Origin: Leptolyngbyaceae cyanobacterium MO_188.B28
GTDB lineage: Bacteria > Cyanobacteriota > Cyanobacteriia > Phormidesmidales > Phormidesmidaceae
Direction: 5' to 3'
Length of the DNA stretch: 32,721 nucleotides
NCBI GenBank assembly: GCA_030065175.1
Contig: JASJDH010000032.1
Coordinates: 1 to 32,721, forward strand
Position numbers and translations under genes: made by a program. The notes beneath the pieces are model-generated. The model was given only the letters and a program-made list of their open reading frames with translations, searched no databases and had not been told where the DNA came from. The number at the start of each line of letters is the position of its first letter. Position 1 is the first letter of the stretch. This document shows, in pieces, positions 1 to 8,685 of the stretch.

Positions 1-306
1 AGAAGCGGGACCGGATCCAACTAATCCCACCGACACCGATGGTGATGGGACGCCTGACTTCCAGGAAGTCGATTCTGACAATGACGGCATCCTCGATGCG
101 CAAGAAGCGGGACCGGATCCAACTAATCCCACCGACACCGATGGTGATGGGACGCCTGACTTCCAGGAAGTTGATTCCGACAATGACGGCATCCCTGATG
201 CGCTAGAAGCGGGACCAGATCCGGCAAATCCCAACGACGCTGATGGCGATGGAATCCCTGACTTCCAAGACACCGACTCCGATAACGATGGGATAGAAGA
301 TTCACA
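1..306 (+). repeat. Tandem 102-bp (34-codon) coding repeats
   Basis: Units begin at 1, 103 and 205, each opening agaagcgggacc. The first two are identical over their first 69 bases and differ at only a few positions after that. The third is clearly diverged. The period equals 34 codons, so gain or loss of units keeps frame. The array continues upstream of the window. Confidence 0.9.
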
Positions 307-2200
307 GGAAGGTAGTGTTGATACTGATAGCGATGGGGTGCTGGACTATCGCGATATTGATACTGACAACGACGGCATCCTGGATTCGGAAGAAGGTAGC
401 AATGATACCGATGGCGACGGCGTTCTCGATTACCTCGATCTCGATAGTGATGGGGATGGTGTCACCGACTTAAAAGAGTCTGGCTTAAGCGCAGATGAAA
501 TCAATACCCTCGATACCAATGACGATGGTGTCATTGATCCGAATAACAGCTTTGGCTCCAATGGTCTGGCCGATGCGATAGAGACCACCCCTGAGTCTGG
601 CGAACCTGATTACAACAATGACGGTAGCGCCGACGGGGCGCGTGATGCCGATGGAGATGGCGTTGATGACTATAAAGACCTTGACGCCGATAACGATGGC
701 ATCAATGATGTAATCGAAGGCGGCGGCGCTGATGATAATGGAGATGGCTTTGACGACAATACGGGGGGACTTGACACCGATGGAGATGGTCTGCCCGACG
801 CCCTCGACCCGAACAACGGCGGCACCCCCATCCAACCCCTTGATACTGATGGCGATGGCGTTCAAGACTTCCGAGACCTCGATTCTGACAACAATGGCAT
901 CAACGATGTGATCGAAGGCGGCAATGAAGACGCCAACGGTGATGGCCTGGTCGATGGCCCTGATAGTGACGGCGACGGTATTGCGGATGTTATTGACCCA
1001 TCTGATGGCTTTGGGGACGCCAATGACACTGGGGCTCCCGACACCGATGGCGATGGGATTGATGACTATCGGGATCTTGATGCCGACAACGACGGTATTA
1101 ACGATGTCATCGAAGGCGGCAATCAAGATGCTGATGGCAATGGTGTGGTTGATGGCCCTGATACCGATGGCGACGGCATTGCTGATGTCGTTGACCCGTC
1201 AGATGGCTTTGGCGATATTAATGACAATGGAGCGCCTGATACCGACGGTGATGGCTTGGATGACTATCAGGATTTGGATGCCGACAACGATGGCGTCTTC
1301 GATGTGATCGAAGGCGGCAATGGAGATGCAGACGCCAATAACGACGGTGTCATTGACGGCGTCGACTCTGACGGAGATGGCATCCTGGATGCAGTAGACC
1401 CGTCAGATGGCTTTGGCGACAATGGTCCTGGCGGCGCCCTAGATACCAACAACGATGGCATACCTGACTATTTACAACCTGGCAGCAACAATAACGATGG
1501 CGGCCAGGGAACGGGCGGCGGTGATGTGATCACTGGCAGTGACGGTAACGATGTGATCAATGGGCTAAGTGATGACGACACCTTAGATGGGGGCGCTGGC
1601 GATGATATTATTAACGGTGGTAGTGACCTAGATGTTGCTCTAGGGGGCGCTGGCGACGATATCTTAAATGGCGGCAGCGATAGCGACCAAATCGACGCTG
1701 GCGAAGGAGACGACCTCGTCAATGGGGGGAGTGGAAATGACACTATCAACGGCCAGAATGGTCAAGATCTGGTGAATGGCGGCAGCGGCGATGATCTGAT
1801 CTTCGGCGGCCTTGGCGATGATCTCCTAACTGGCGGTAGTGGTGACGATACACTCTACGGTCAGGAGGGAGTAGACATCTTGCGCGGATCTAGCGGCAAT
1901 GATGTGCTAGTTGGTGGTGATGGAGACGACCTTCTGAATGGCGGGCAAGGTAGAGATTTCTTTACTTACACTCAAGCCAGCGAGTTTGGCGACACTATCC
2001 AAGATTTTGAGATTGTGCGCGATCGCATCGACCTCAGCGAAATATTCAACGGGAATGCCTCCTTGGGCAGTAGTGTGACAGCCGAACAAGTCGGAAACCA
2101 TACCGCTGTATTCGCCGATGTCGGTTCAGGGCCAGAACAGGTGGCTCTACTATTGAATGTCAATGCCAATACGCTTGACAACAGCAACTTCATCTTCTAA
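2..2200 (+). CDS. Secreted calcium-binding repeat protein, TSP3-like plus RTX repeats (5' end outside window)
   Basis: The frame is open from the first bases, so the start lies upstream and 732 residues are visible. Residues 1 to about 470 are acidic repeats built on DTDGDG..D and DSDNDGI.D, like thrombospondin type 3 calcium-binding repeats. From about nucleotide 1510 to 1960 they give way to RTX-type nonapeptides (GG.G.D repeated, for example GGAGDD and GGSGDD). The last 80 or so residues (DFFTYTQASEFGDTIQDF onward) resemble the C-terminal region of type I secreted RTX proteins. From family knowledge such proteins leave the cell through an ABC/MFP/OMP exporter and fold on binding calcium outside. 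Adhesin, S-layer-like or enzyme roles cannot be told apart because the N-terminus is missing. No exporter gene is in the window. Confidence 0.9.
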   Translation, partial: EAGPDPTNPTDTDGDGTPDFQEVDSDNDGILDAQEAGPDPTNPTDTDGDGTPDFQEVDSDNDGIPDALEAGPDPANPNDADGDGIPDFQDTDSDNDGIEDSQEGSVDTDSDGVLDYRDIDTDNDGILDSEEGSNDTDGDGVLDYLDLDSDGDGVTDLKESGLSADEINTLDTNDDGVIDPNNSFGSNGLADAIETTPESGEPDYNNDGSADGARDADGDGVDDYKDLDADNDGINDVIEGGGADDNGDGFDDNTGGLDTDGDGLPDALDPNNGGTPIQPLDTDGDGVQDFRDLDSDNNGINDVIEGGNEDANGDGLVDGPDSDGDGIADVIDPSDGFGDANDTGAPDTDGDGIDDYRDLDADNDGINDVIEGGNQDADGNGVVDGPDTDGDGIADVVDPSDGFGDINDNGAPDTDGDGLDDYQDLDADNDGVFDVIEGGNGDADANNDGVIDGVDSDGDGILDAVDPSDGFGDNGPGGALDTNNDGIPDYLQPGSNNNDGGQGTGGGDVITGSDGNDVINGLSDDDTLDGGAGDDIINGGSDLDVALGGAGDDILNGGSDSDQIDAGEGDDLVNGGSGNDTINGQNGQDLVNGGSGDDLIFGGLGDDLLTGGSGDDTLYGQEGVDILRGSSGNDVLVGGDGDDLLNGGQGRDFFTYTQASEFGDTIQDFEIVRDRIDLSEIFNGNASLGSSVTAEQVGNHTAVFADVGSGPEQVALLLNVNANTLDNSNFIF

Positions 2201-2247
2201 GCAGTCGCCATAGTCTTCAGCAGGGTATTAGGTTTCCCCTGCCCTCG

Positions 2248-2285
2248 CGCCCTTACATGCTGATCCAACATGTAAGGGCGTTTCT
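2248..2285 (+). terminator. Hairpin terminator after the RTX protein gene
   Basis: A perfect 12-bp stem (cgcccttacatg at 2248-2259 with catgtaagggcg at 2269-2280) and a 9-base loop are followed by tttct. It lies 48 bases after the stop codon of the secreted protein gene. Confidence 0.8.
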
Positions 2286-2407
2286 ACATCACATGAGTTT
2301 GACAAAAATGAGTAGAGAAATAAACTGCATTATTCATGAGTCCTGACAAGAGAGTTTGAATTGGCCCAAAACGCTCTAGGTTTTACCTTACTCAAAAATC
2401 TGGAAAC

Positions 2408-2675
2408 TCATTCATAATGGCTCCACATGCGTAAAATCTTGATGACTTTTTTTTTCATGAAAGATTTGGTATACAAGTCAGTGCTGAATATTAATTCTCC
2501 AAGAATAATATCCTTGCATATCACCGATTAGCTTCTCGAAGGGCGGTACATAGGGATCATCCTGCAAAGTTTCTATTAACATTTTGAGCTTTATTTTTGA
2601 GGCCAGATGCCGCAATCTTCTCCGCATATCTAGCAGCTTGCTTAGACAGGATAACTTCCTATATCACCAATCCAA
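2408..2675 (-). pseudogene. yoeB: Degenerate YoeB/Txe-family toxin
   Basis: On the minus strand directly after the YefM-like gene, three frames together spell a YoeB/Txe mRNA interferase. An N-terminal part reads EVILSKQAARYAEKIAASG and has a TAG just before it. After a shift the frame reads KMLIETLQDDPYVPPFEKLIG, GDMQGYYSWRINIQH, then a TGA, then LVYQIFHE. After a further shift at an A9 run (2447-2455) it reads KVIKILRMWSHYE and a stop at 2408. YoeB toxins normally read R.NI.HRLVY, so the TGA replaces the arginine codon. Two nonsense codons and two frameshifts make a functional product very unlikely. The family role (ribosome-dependent mRNA cleavage) is established knowledge; its loss here is read from the sequence. 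Confidence 0.85.
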
Positions 2676-2705
2676 ATCCTTATACGCCACGCATTTCTCA
2701 ATGGG

Positions 2706-2912
2706 TTACGCCGCTGCTTTTCGAAGTGATTCACTCATACCAGGAATGCTACTTAAATAAACTGTTTCCTGGATGGCTTCCAAATCTTCTTTAGAAATCA
2801 AGATCGCATCATTGCGCTTGCCTGAAATAATGATCGGCTTGTGTTGATCGGCCACATCATCAATAAGGCGGTATAAATTGTCTCTAGCTTCCCGAACTGT
2901 AAATAAGTCCAT
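2706..2912 (-). CDS. yefM: YefM/Phd-type antitoxin, C-terminally truncated
   Basis: This is a 68-residue protein with the YefM/Phd N-terminal DNA-binding fold (MDLFTVREARDNLYRLIDDV, then PIIISGKRNDAILISKEDL). YefM normally binds and neutralises YoeB through its C-terminal tail and represses the operon through its N-terminus. Here a TAA at 2706-2708 ends the frame after SLRKAAA. Reading past it in the same frame gives PIEKCVAYKDLDW and a stop at 2664-2666, which is the usual tail of the family. The stop is therefore premature. The DNA-binding half may still be made, but the toxin-binding tail is lost. The neighbouring toxin is also broken, so this is either a decaying module or an orphan repressor. 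Confidence 0.85.
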   Translation of the reverse strand: MDLFTVREARDNLYRLIDDVADQHKPIIISGKRNDAILISKEDLEAIQETVYLSSIPGMSESLRKAAA

Positions 2913-2992
2913 CGACTGACCTCAAGTGGCCTAACTTGTGGTGCCAACATAGCATATGAATTGGTATTCCATTAGCTTTCACTATCAGATAC

Positions 2993-3325
2993 TTACCAGG
3001 GTGGACTAGTGATAAGTAGGACATAGTAGATAAGTAGGACTAAGCAAAGATAACTAAATGCAAAAAGCTGCCATTTTATTGAGGCTATATAATTTCGCTT
3101 TCTAATTTGAATTACGCTGTTCACTAAAGAAGCAAGGTAGGGAATAGGGTACAAAGTTGTAGCCCAAAGAAAGATCTTCATAAGGCTGACTAATAGAAAA
3201 GGCAACCCCCTTGGCAACGTAGCCCCACCAATCACATTGGCTATAAGTACAAAAGGGTAGATTAGCATTGGGAGCGACGTAGCGACTATCAACACGGCTA
3301 GGAGGATAAGTTGAAATGAAACCAT
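2993..3325 (-). CDS. Small hypothetical membrane protein
   Basis: I do not recognise a family. From the methionine at 3325 the frame gives 110 residues. A hydrophobic N-terminus (FQLILLAVLIVATSLPMLIY) is followed by two or three further hydrophobic stretches (KIFLWATTLYPIPYLASLV and LFAFSYLCLVLLIYYVLLI) with a basic linker between them. The frame could begin 14 codons earlier, at 3367. An overlapping 83-residue frame in the same place is less protein-like. The gene sits between two broken toxin-antitoxin loci, so it may itself be a remnant. No clear ribosome binding site decides the start. Confidence 0.5.
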   Translation of the reverse strand: MVSFQLILLAVLIVATSLPMLIYPFVLIANVIGGATLPRGLPFLLVSLMKIFLWATTLYPIPYLASLVNSVIQIRKRNYIASIKWQLFAFSYLCLVLLIYYVLLITSPPW

Positions 3326-3687
3326 CTTTATGTTCTTGTGCCTCAATGAGCATAAGTGGTCATGCAAAATTAATTACAAAGCCTTTTCCAAAACCTATCA
3401 GCACTGTTTCAACGTGATTTTTCAGACTTTGCCAATTTTCATAGGCCGAATTCTCTATCCACTCGGATTTTCACTCGTATCAGGAATGCTACTCATACCT
3501 ATCATGCAGGACATGTTTGATTCATACTCTTCGTATTCAGGTATCCAAAAAACATGGGAAGGGGGGCATACCTGTTTGTCTCCTCTTCACCACCCCTCTT
3601 TCCCCCTGTTTACTTATCAAGCCGAAATTAACAAGGAGTATACGACATAGTTAATGTATAGAGCCGATTAGCATGGACTAAATTTTC
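3326..3687. other. Intergenic stretch with short repeats, no convincing gene
   Basis: Open frames here look random. Two short similarities stand out. Bases 3470-3492 match the yefM C-terminal coding stretch at 2730-2752 at about 21 of 23 positions. Bases around 3597-3632 resemble the 3' end of dnaE with its flank (about 4152-4187). They may be debris of rearrangement. Confidence 0.4.
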
Positions 3688-4110
3688 ATGCGGTTTGATT
3701 GGGATGAAGCGAAAAATCAAGAGAAGAGAGATACCTCTCGTACTAACTGGCGGCGCTTGAAGCAGCAGATGATGAAAAGCATTGATTATTCTGATATTCC
3801 ACCACTGACGGAGGAATCTTTTGAAAGAGCTACTTTGAGAATTTCTGCTCCGCCTGAGGATCAACTGGTTCAGATTGATCCAGATATCTTGAAATGGTTT
3901 TAATCTCAGAGTTCAGAATACAAAGACTTAAGGGCACCTCGATTAATTCAAATTTATTGAGAATAAGCTGTCACTATTGAGAATTATCCGCGAGACTTAA
4001 AGGGTTCCAGCCATCAGTTTTGAGGCCCAAATCTATTTTTCGAGGTGCCCTTAATTAACTCCGTTCTACGTCATTACATAGAAAGTAGTGATCAGCAGGC
4101 GGCTGTTTAA
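3688..4110 (+). pseudogene. brnA: Collapsed brnT-brnA toxin-antitoxin remnant, split by a MITE
   Basis: The first 11 codons (MRFDWDEAKNQ) match the start of BrnT toxins. The frame then jumps into the BrnA antitoxin (TSRTNWRRL, YSDIPPLTEESFERATLR, QIDPDILKWF), so most of brnT has been deleted. A TAA at 3901-3903 stops the frame where BrnA normally continues. The next codons (SQSSEYKDL) run into an inverted-repeat element at 3931. Beyond it the same gene resumes as LINSVLRHYIESSDQQ and ends at 4110, matching the usual INAVLRAYM tail of BrnA. BrnT is an RNase toxin and BrnA its DNA-binding antitoxin. The surviving 71-residue open frame could give only a BrnT-BrnA stub. Confidence 0.88.
3931..4051. 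mobile_element. 121-bp MITE-like element with 12-bp perfect inverted ends, inserted in brnA
   Basis: The ends are agggcacctcga at 3931-3942 and tcgaggtgccct at 4040-4051. They are flanked on both sides by TA (3929-3930 and 4052-4053), inside a slightly longer direct repeat, CTTAA. Removing the element and one TA rejoins gac tta att aac, restoring the BrnA codons D-L-I-N in frame. The element has no coding capacity. A TA duplication would suit an IS630/Tc1-type transposase acting in trans. A TTAA duplication fits the sequence equally well. Confidence 0.85.
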
Positions 4111-4170
4111 CATAGGCCCTAAGGCTAGACAGACCGTCAGCTAATATTTTCTTTTCCCCCTGTTTGCATT

Positions 4171-7100
4171 TCAAGCTGGAATCAACGCTTGGGCTTTAGC
4201 TTCAAACCCAGCGCTAATCAATGCATTAACAGCGAGTTGGGGATCTTTGACACAGAACTGAGCGCCTAGCCGGACGAACTGGCGCTGGTGATCGACTGCA
4301 ATCACCGCGACGACAGGCACCTTAGCGAGTTTCGGATCTTCACCCTGGTTTCTTCTCAAAATATCCCGCAGCTGATTTTGATAGGTAATTTCTCCAGCCA
4401 CTTTAGGCTCCAGCTCCACCATCACCATCCGCACTTCCTCCACCGGTTCAGCATCCTCAATGATGAACTGGATCTGGTCATCCCGTCGATCCGCCTTGCC
4501 CCAAATCATTAAGCGGGCGTCGGCTTCAATGTACTGGCCGATGCGTTCAAAAGATCGGGGGAAAACTACCCCTTCAGCCTGACCTGACAAGTCTTCAATT
4601 TGGACAATGGCCATGCGATCGCCCTTTTTCGTCGTAATCGGCTTAACTCCCGCCAGCATGACAATGGCGCTGAGGGTGACTTTCTCCGGCTGCTCCCCTA
4701 ACTCGCCCAGATTAATCGGCGCCAATACTTTGGCAGAGCGCTGCACCGACTTGAGGGGGTGGTCCGAAATATAGAAACCCAGCAGTTCCTTTTCCAGCCG
4801 CAACCGTTCTTGAGGCTCAAAATCTTCAACCGTCGGAGCTTTGGGTGCGCTTTCATAGCCATTGCCGGTAGAATTATCTTCCTCGGCGGCGTCACCCCCC
4901 CCCAGCATGTCGAACAAATTTCCTTGTCCAATCAATCGATCCTTGGCGCGAGATTGTGCCCAGTCCAGCACTAAGTCTAGATCTTGCATGAGTTGACGCC
5001 GATTAGTCTCGATACAGTCAAAGCTGCCTGACTGGATCAGCGCTTCCAACGCGCGGCGATTGACGGCTCGACCATCGACGCGATCGCAACAATCCGCCAA
5101 ACTCTTAAATGGTCCATCTTCATCCCGCGCTGCTAGCAGACATTCAATCGCCCCCTGGCCCACATTGCGCACAGCGGAGAGACCAAATAGAATGCTGGTC
5201 TGTAGAGGCGTGAAGTCAATGCCCGAGCGATTGATGTCGGGGGGCAGCACCTCAATCCCCATACCGAGGCAATTGGCGATATGCATCTGCACTTTGTCTT
5301 GATCGCCGCTATTGGCGGTCAGCAGCGCCGCCATATATTCCACCGGGTAGTTGGCTTTTAAGTAGGCGGTTTGGAAGGTGACATACCCATAGGCCATGGA
5401 GTGGCTTTTATTGAAGCAGTACTGGGCGAAGTTGACCATTTGGTCCCAGAGTGCCTCCACTGTTTTTTGGGGCACTCCGTTTTTAACCGACCCTTCGATA
5501 AACTTACCCCGGTGCTTATCCATTTCCGCCTGCTTTTTCTTACCCATTGCCCGTCGCAATAGGTCGGCTTCACCGAGGGAATAGCCCGCCATATCCTGGG
5601 CGATTTTCATGATCTGCTCTTGGAAAACCATAATGCCGTAGGTTTCCTGCAAGATCGGCTCTAAAATCCCGTGGGCGTAGTCAATTTTTTCTCGCCCATG
5701 TTTTCGATTGATGAATTTGGGAATCAGGCCCGCATCCAGCGGACCCGGTCGATAGAGGGCCAGCACTGAGGAAATATCATCTAATCCAGACGGTTTCAAA
5801 TCTCGAACAATTTGGCGCATCCCCGACGATTCAAGCTGGAAGACGCCCCCCAGCTCCCCCCGCGCCAGCAAGCTATAGGTCTTTGGATCATCATGGGGTA
5901 GGCGATCTAGATCAATGGTTTGGTGGTGACTCTGCTCAACCAAATCCACGGTTTTCTGGATCATCGTCAGGTTTTTTAGCCCCAGGAAGTCCATTTTCAG
6001 GAGGCCCATGGATTCGATATCTTCCATCGAATATTGGGTGACTGCGCCGTCATTATCCTTGTTGAGCTGTAAGGGAACGACTTCATCCAGGGGTTGGGCT
6101 GAAATCACCACCCCGGCGGCGTGGATGCCGACGCTTTTGTTGGTGCCTTCAATTCGAATCGCCATATCCAGCCAGCGTTTGACTTGCGGATCGGTGTCGT
6201 ACTTCTCCTTAAATTCGGGGGTTGGGGTGTCGTCAGAAATCATCACCTTGAGTTTGGTGGGTTTGCCCCGCATCACCGGAATCATCTTCGCCATCCGGTC
6301 GGCGTCGCCATAGGGAATGTCCAGCACCCGAGCTACATCCTTCAGCACCGCTTTTGAGGTCATGCGGTTATAAGTAATGATCTGAGCGACGCGCTCTTCC
6401 CCATATTTTTCGGTGACGTATTTGATCACCTCATCCCGACGTTCGATGCAGAAGTCGGTGTCAATATCCGGCATGGACTTACGTTCGGGGTTGAGGAAGC
6501 GTTCGAACAGCAGACCATGGTGCACCGGATCAATATTGGTAATACCCATTCCATAGGCCACAAGGGAACCGGCGGCGCTACCGCGCCCGGGGCCGACGGG
6601 GATTTTGCGATCGCGGGCGAATTTAATATAATCCCAGACCACCAGAAAGTAGGTGGCGAATCCCATCTGGTGCATCATCTGGATTTCATATTCCATCCGA
6701 TCGCGATAGGTTGGGTCCACATATTCATAGCGATCGCAGTTCAACCGTTTGGCGAGGCCGTCCCGCGCCACCTTGGCCATAAAGGTTTCGCCCGTATGGC
6801 CTTCTGGAACCGGAAAGTCTGGGATCCGGGGTTCCCCCAGCAAGCCATCGTACTGTTCCACCTTTTCAGCGACTTCCAGGGTCGTGGTGATGGCCTCCTC
6901 AATCACCGCGTCTGGCAGGTGATCTTGGAACAGCTGCCGCATTTCATCCGCCGACTTTAAATACTCGGTGCCGCTATACCGCAGTCGCTTATCTTCGGTG
7001 ATCAGCTTGCCGGTTTGAATACATAGAAGAGCGTCGTGGGCTTCCACGTCATAGCAGGAAATATAGTGGGAATCATTGGTGGCGATCAGTTTGATATCCA

Positions 7101-7689
7101 ATTCGCGGGCGATTTTCACCACTTCCACATTTACAATCCGGTCTTCCGGCGATCCGTGGTCCTGAATTTCCAAATAATAGTCATGCCCAAAGAGATCCTT
7201 GTACCACTGGGCCACCCGACGGGCAATTTCTGGTTTTCCCTGCAGAATGGCCTGCGGCACTTCACCCCCCAAACAAGCGCTGGTGACAATCAGCCCCTCA
7301 TGATATTCCTCTAATAAGTCTTTACTAATACAGGGCCGCGAAAAAATCCCCTTACCCTGTACTCCCTTTAGGTGGGAGATGGATGTAATCTTGACCAGAT
7401 TCTTATAGCCCTGGGTATTTTTCGCCAGCACCACTTGATGGTACCGAGGGCGGCGCTGCTGCAGGGTGATGTCGCCGTTAATGACGTACATCTCATTGCC
7501 GATAATCGGCTTGACGCCCTGTTTTGTACAAACTTTGAGTAACTCCAGCGCCCCATACATAACGCCGTGATCGGTCAGGGCGATCGCGGGCATGCCTAAC
7601 TCCACCGCCCGACTCACTAAATCAGGCAATTGACTGGCTCCATCCAAAAGGCTGTAATCGCTGTGAATATGAAGGCCGACGAAAGACAT
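4171..7689 (-). CDS. dnaE: DNA polymerase III alpha subunit, undivided and intein-free
   Basis: This 1172-residue protein is the replicative polymerase subunit. The N-terminal PHP domain starts [18 protein letters not shown]. The polymerase core carries PDIDTDF near residue 410 (two of the three catalytic aspartates in this family) and [12 protein letters not shown] beta-clamp-type motif, QGNLF, lies near residue 923, and an OB-fold and C-terminal tau-binding region follow. Many cyanobacteria split dnaE at a trans-splicing intein. Here the junction reads [11 protein letters not shown] (Tyr757/Cys758, nucleotides 5418/5419) with nothing inserted, so one polypeptide is made. A run of nine G (C9 on the plus strand, 4905-4913) encodes LGGGD just after the clamp motif. 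The gene stands alone on its strand. ATG at 7689 gives the expected family N-terminus. Confidence 0.98.
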   Translation of the reverse strand: MSFVGLHIHSDYSLLDGASQLPDLVSRAVELGMPAIALTDHGVMYGALELLKVCTKQGVKPIIGNEMYVINGDITLQQRRPRYHQVVLAKNTQGYKNLVKITSISHLKGVQGKGIFSRPCISKDLLEEYHEGLIVTSACLGGEVPQAILQGKPEIARRVAQWYKDLFGHDYYLEIQDHGSPEDRIVNVEVVKIARELDIKLIATNDSHYISCYDVEAHDALLCIQTGKLITEDKRLRYSGTEYLKSADEMRQLFQDHLPDAVIEEAITTTLEVAEKVEQYDGLLGEPRIPDFPVPEGHTGETFMAKVARDGLAKRLNCDRYEYVDPTYRDRMEYEIQMMHQMGFATYFLVVWDYIKFARDRKIPVGPGRGSAAGSLVAYGMGITNIDPVHHGLLFERFLNPERKSMPDIDTDFCIERRDEVIKYVTEKYGEERVAQIITYNRMTSKAVLKDVARVLDIPYGDADRMAKMIPVMRGKPTKLKVMISDDTPTPEFKEKYDTDPQVKRWLDMAIRIEGTNKSVGIHAAGVVISAQPLDEVVPLQLNKDNDGAVTQYSMEDIESMGLLKMDFLGLKNLTMIQKTVDLVEQSHHQTIDLDRLPHDDPKTYSLLARGELGGVFQLESSGMRQIVRDLKPSGLDDISSVLALYRPGPLDAGLIPKFINRKHGREKIDYAHGILEPILQETYGIMVFQEQIMKIAQDMAGYSLGEADLLRRAMGKKKQAEMDKHRGKFIEGSVKNGVPQKTVEALWDQMVNFAQYCFNKSHSMAYGYVTFQTAYLKANYPVEYMAALLTANSGDQDKVQMHIANCLGMGIEVLPPDINRSGIDFTPLQTSILFGLSAVRNVGQGAIECLLAARDEDGPFKSLADCCDRVDGRAVNRRALEALIQSGSFDCIETNRRQLMQDLDLVLDWAQSRAKDRLIGQGNLFDMLGGGDAAEEDNSTGNGYESAPKAPTVEDFEPQERLRLEKELLGFYISDHPLKSVQRSAKVLAPINLGELGEQPEKVTLSAIVMLAGVKPITTKKGDRMAIVQIEDLSGQAEGVVFPRSFERIGQYIEADARLMIWGKADRRDDQIQFIIEDAEPVEEVRMVMVELEPKVAGEITYQNQLRDILRRNQGEDPKLAKVPVVAVIAVDHQRQFVRLGAQFCVKDPQLAVNALISAGFEAKAQALIPA

Positions 7690-7976
7690 AGCGGGTAGAG
7701 TCGCTGGCTGCTATAGTACAAATATACTTTCTTGCTCTTATCAAACTCAACTCATAGCTGGGTATTGATAAGGAATAAGAATGCCACTCAGAGTAGCGGA
7801 TTTTTGTCTATTTGTCGCCTATTTTTCGCTATATCTAGTATCTTCCAGCGGATCTAAAGTGATGAAGACTCTATATGTAGAAATGGTTTGATGGGGTTAG
7901 TTCGAAATTTGGACCTAGGCGCCATTGGATGGGCAAAGCAAAGTGCGCTCATCCGATCAGTATCCACACGCGATAG

Positions 7977-8381
7977 AAATCCTTATTTGCTGAAGTTTGT
8001 CTATTCCTGCGCCAAAATCCCGACATTATAGACTGGCAGGCGGTTGTCATTTATCCAGAGCGATCGCTCGAAGCGTCTGACCTCCGTCCCTATCAAAACT
8101 GGTTGGCCCTGTCTGAAATTCAGCGCATTTATCTGGATCAGCTAGCCGAGGAGCCATCGACTCCAGGTATTGATTTGGTACGCCTGATCGTAGAACCAGA
8201 GTCCACTGCGGTTGATCGAGCAAAACAATTGTTGAATCAGGCGGCGCAGAGTGCGATCGCCGACCTCGACCAGAAGGAGATAATAGAATTGATTGAGACG
8301 ATTGTGGTTTATAAATTTCCCCAGTTAAGCCGCCAGGAGATTGAGCAGATGCTGAATTTGAGCGACCTAAGGCCTTTTTGA
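7977..8381 (+). pseudogene. Fragment of Rpn/DUF2887-type putative nuclease
   Basis: The open frame runs from 7977 without a good start codon. It reads LFAEVCLFLRQNPDIIDWQ, AVVIYPERS, IQRIYLDQL and, near the end, ELIETIVVYKFPQLSRQEIEQML, then stops after LSDLRPF. This matches the central and C-terminal parts of the cyanobacterial DUF2887 family (about 250-300 residues, related to Rpn recombination-promoting nucleases). The N-terminal third with the catalytic core is missing, and the usual coiled tail is cut. A TTG at 8103 could open the last 92 codons but would not give a functional domain. I infer a decayed copy of a multi-copy mobile-associated gene. Confidence 0.75.
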
Positions 8382-8409
8382 CGACTGCCTGCGAGCCGCC
8401 AGTGCAGCT

Positions 8410-8668
8410 TCAAATCCTACTTTTAAGCGATCCGCCTGATATCTGCATGGGATTCACCGCCAACGCCCGCACCTGATTTGCTAGCTCGGCGCTGATCTCC
8501 GCCAAGGCAGCGTAGCCCATATCACTCAGTCCCAGGGCGGCGCCAATCGGCCGCAATTCATGGGCTTGCTCAAAGACTCCGATCGAGAAGCCTTGCTTGG
8601 CTAAAGCATGAGCAGCGCAGAGTCCGCCAGGCCCGGCGCCTATAATGGCGAAATCGAAGACATGACCG
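8410..8668 (-). pseudogene. N-terminal fragment of FAD-dependent monooxygenase
   Basis: Minus-strand codons read VFDFAIIGAGPGGLCAAHAL, then FEQAHELRPIGAALGL, which is the Rossmann FAD-binding start (GAGPGG, then an acidic residue at the end of the second strand) of flavoprotein monooxygenases. The frame stops at 8410 after about 85 residues, against roughly 380-400 for the family. There is no in-frame ATG, GTG or TTG. The only nearby ATG (8663) is one frame off. The fragment lies in the same frame as the creatininase-family gene, separated from it only by that gene's TAG. It is a remnant of a downstream operon partner. Confidence 0.75.
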
Positions 8669-8685
8669 GTTAAATTTGTGTTTCC

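Noticed and set aside
485-1126. Long minus-strand open frame opposite the repeat protein
   Set aside because: It is the complement of GAT/GAC-rich repeats, which lack stops on the other strand. The translation is low-complexity Val/Ile without gene character.
924-1307. Overlapping plus-strand frame rich in Met/Thr
   Set aside because: Shadow frame of the same repeats.
1-1500. Regular repeats that could suggest a CRISPR array
   Set aside because: The period is in codons, the frame is open throughout, and repeats diverge gradually with no unique spacers. It is a coding repeat.
3330-3650. 106-codon plus-strand frame between the toxin-antitoxin remnants
   Set aside because: No ribosome binding site, no domain, and it overlaps the better minus-strand membrane ORF start and repeat scraps.
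6517-6960. 147-codon frame opposite dnaE
   Set aside because: Antisense shadow of a strongly conserved polymerase region.
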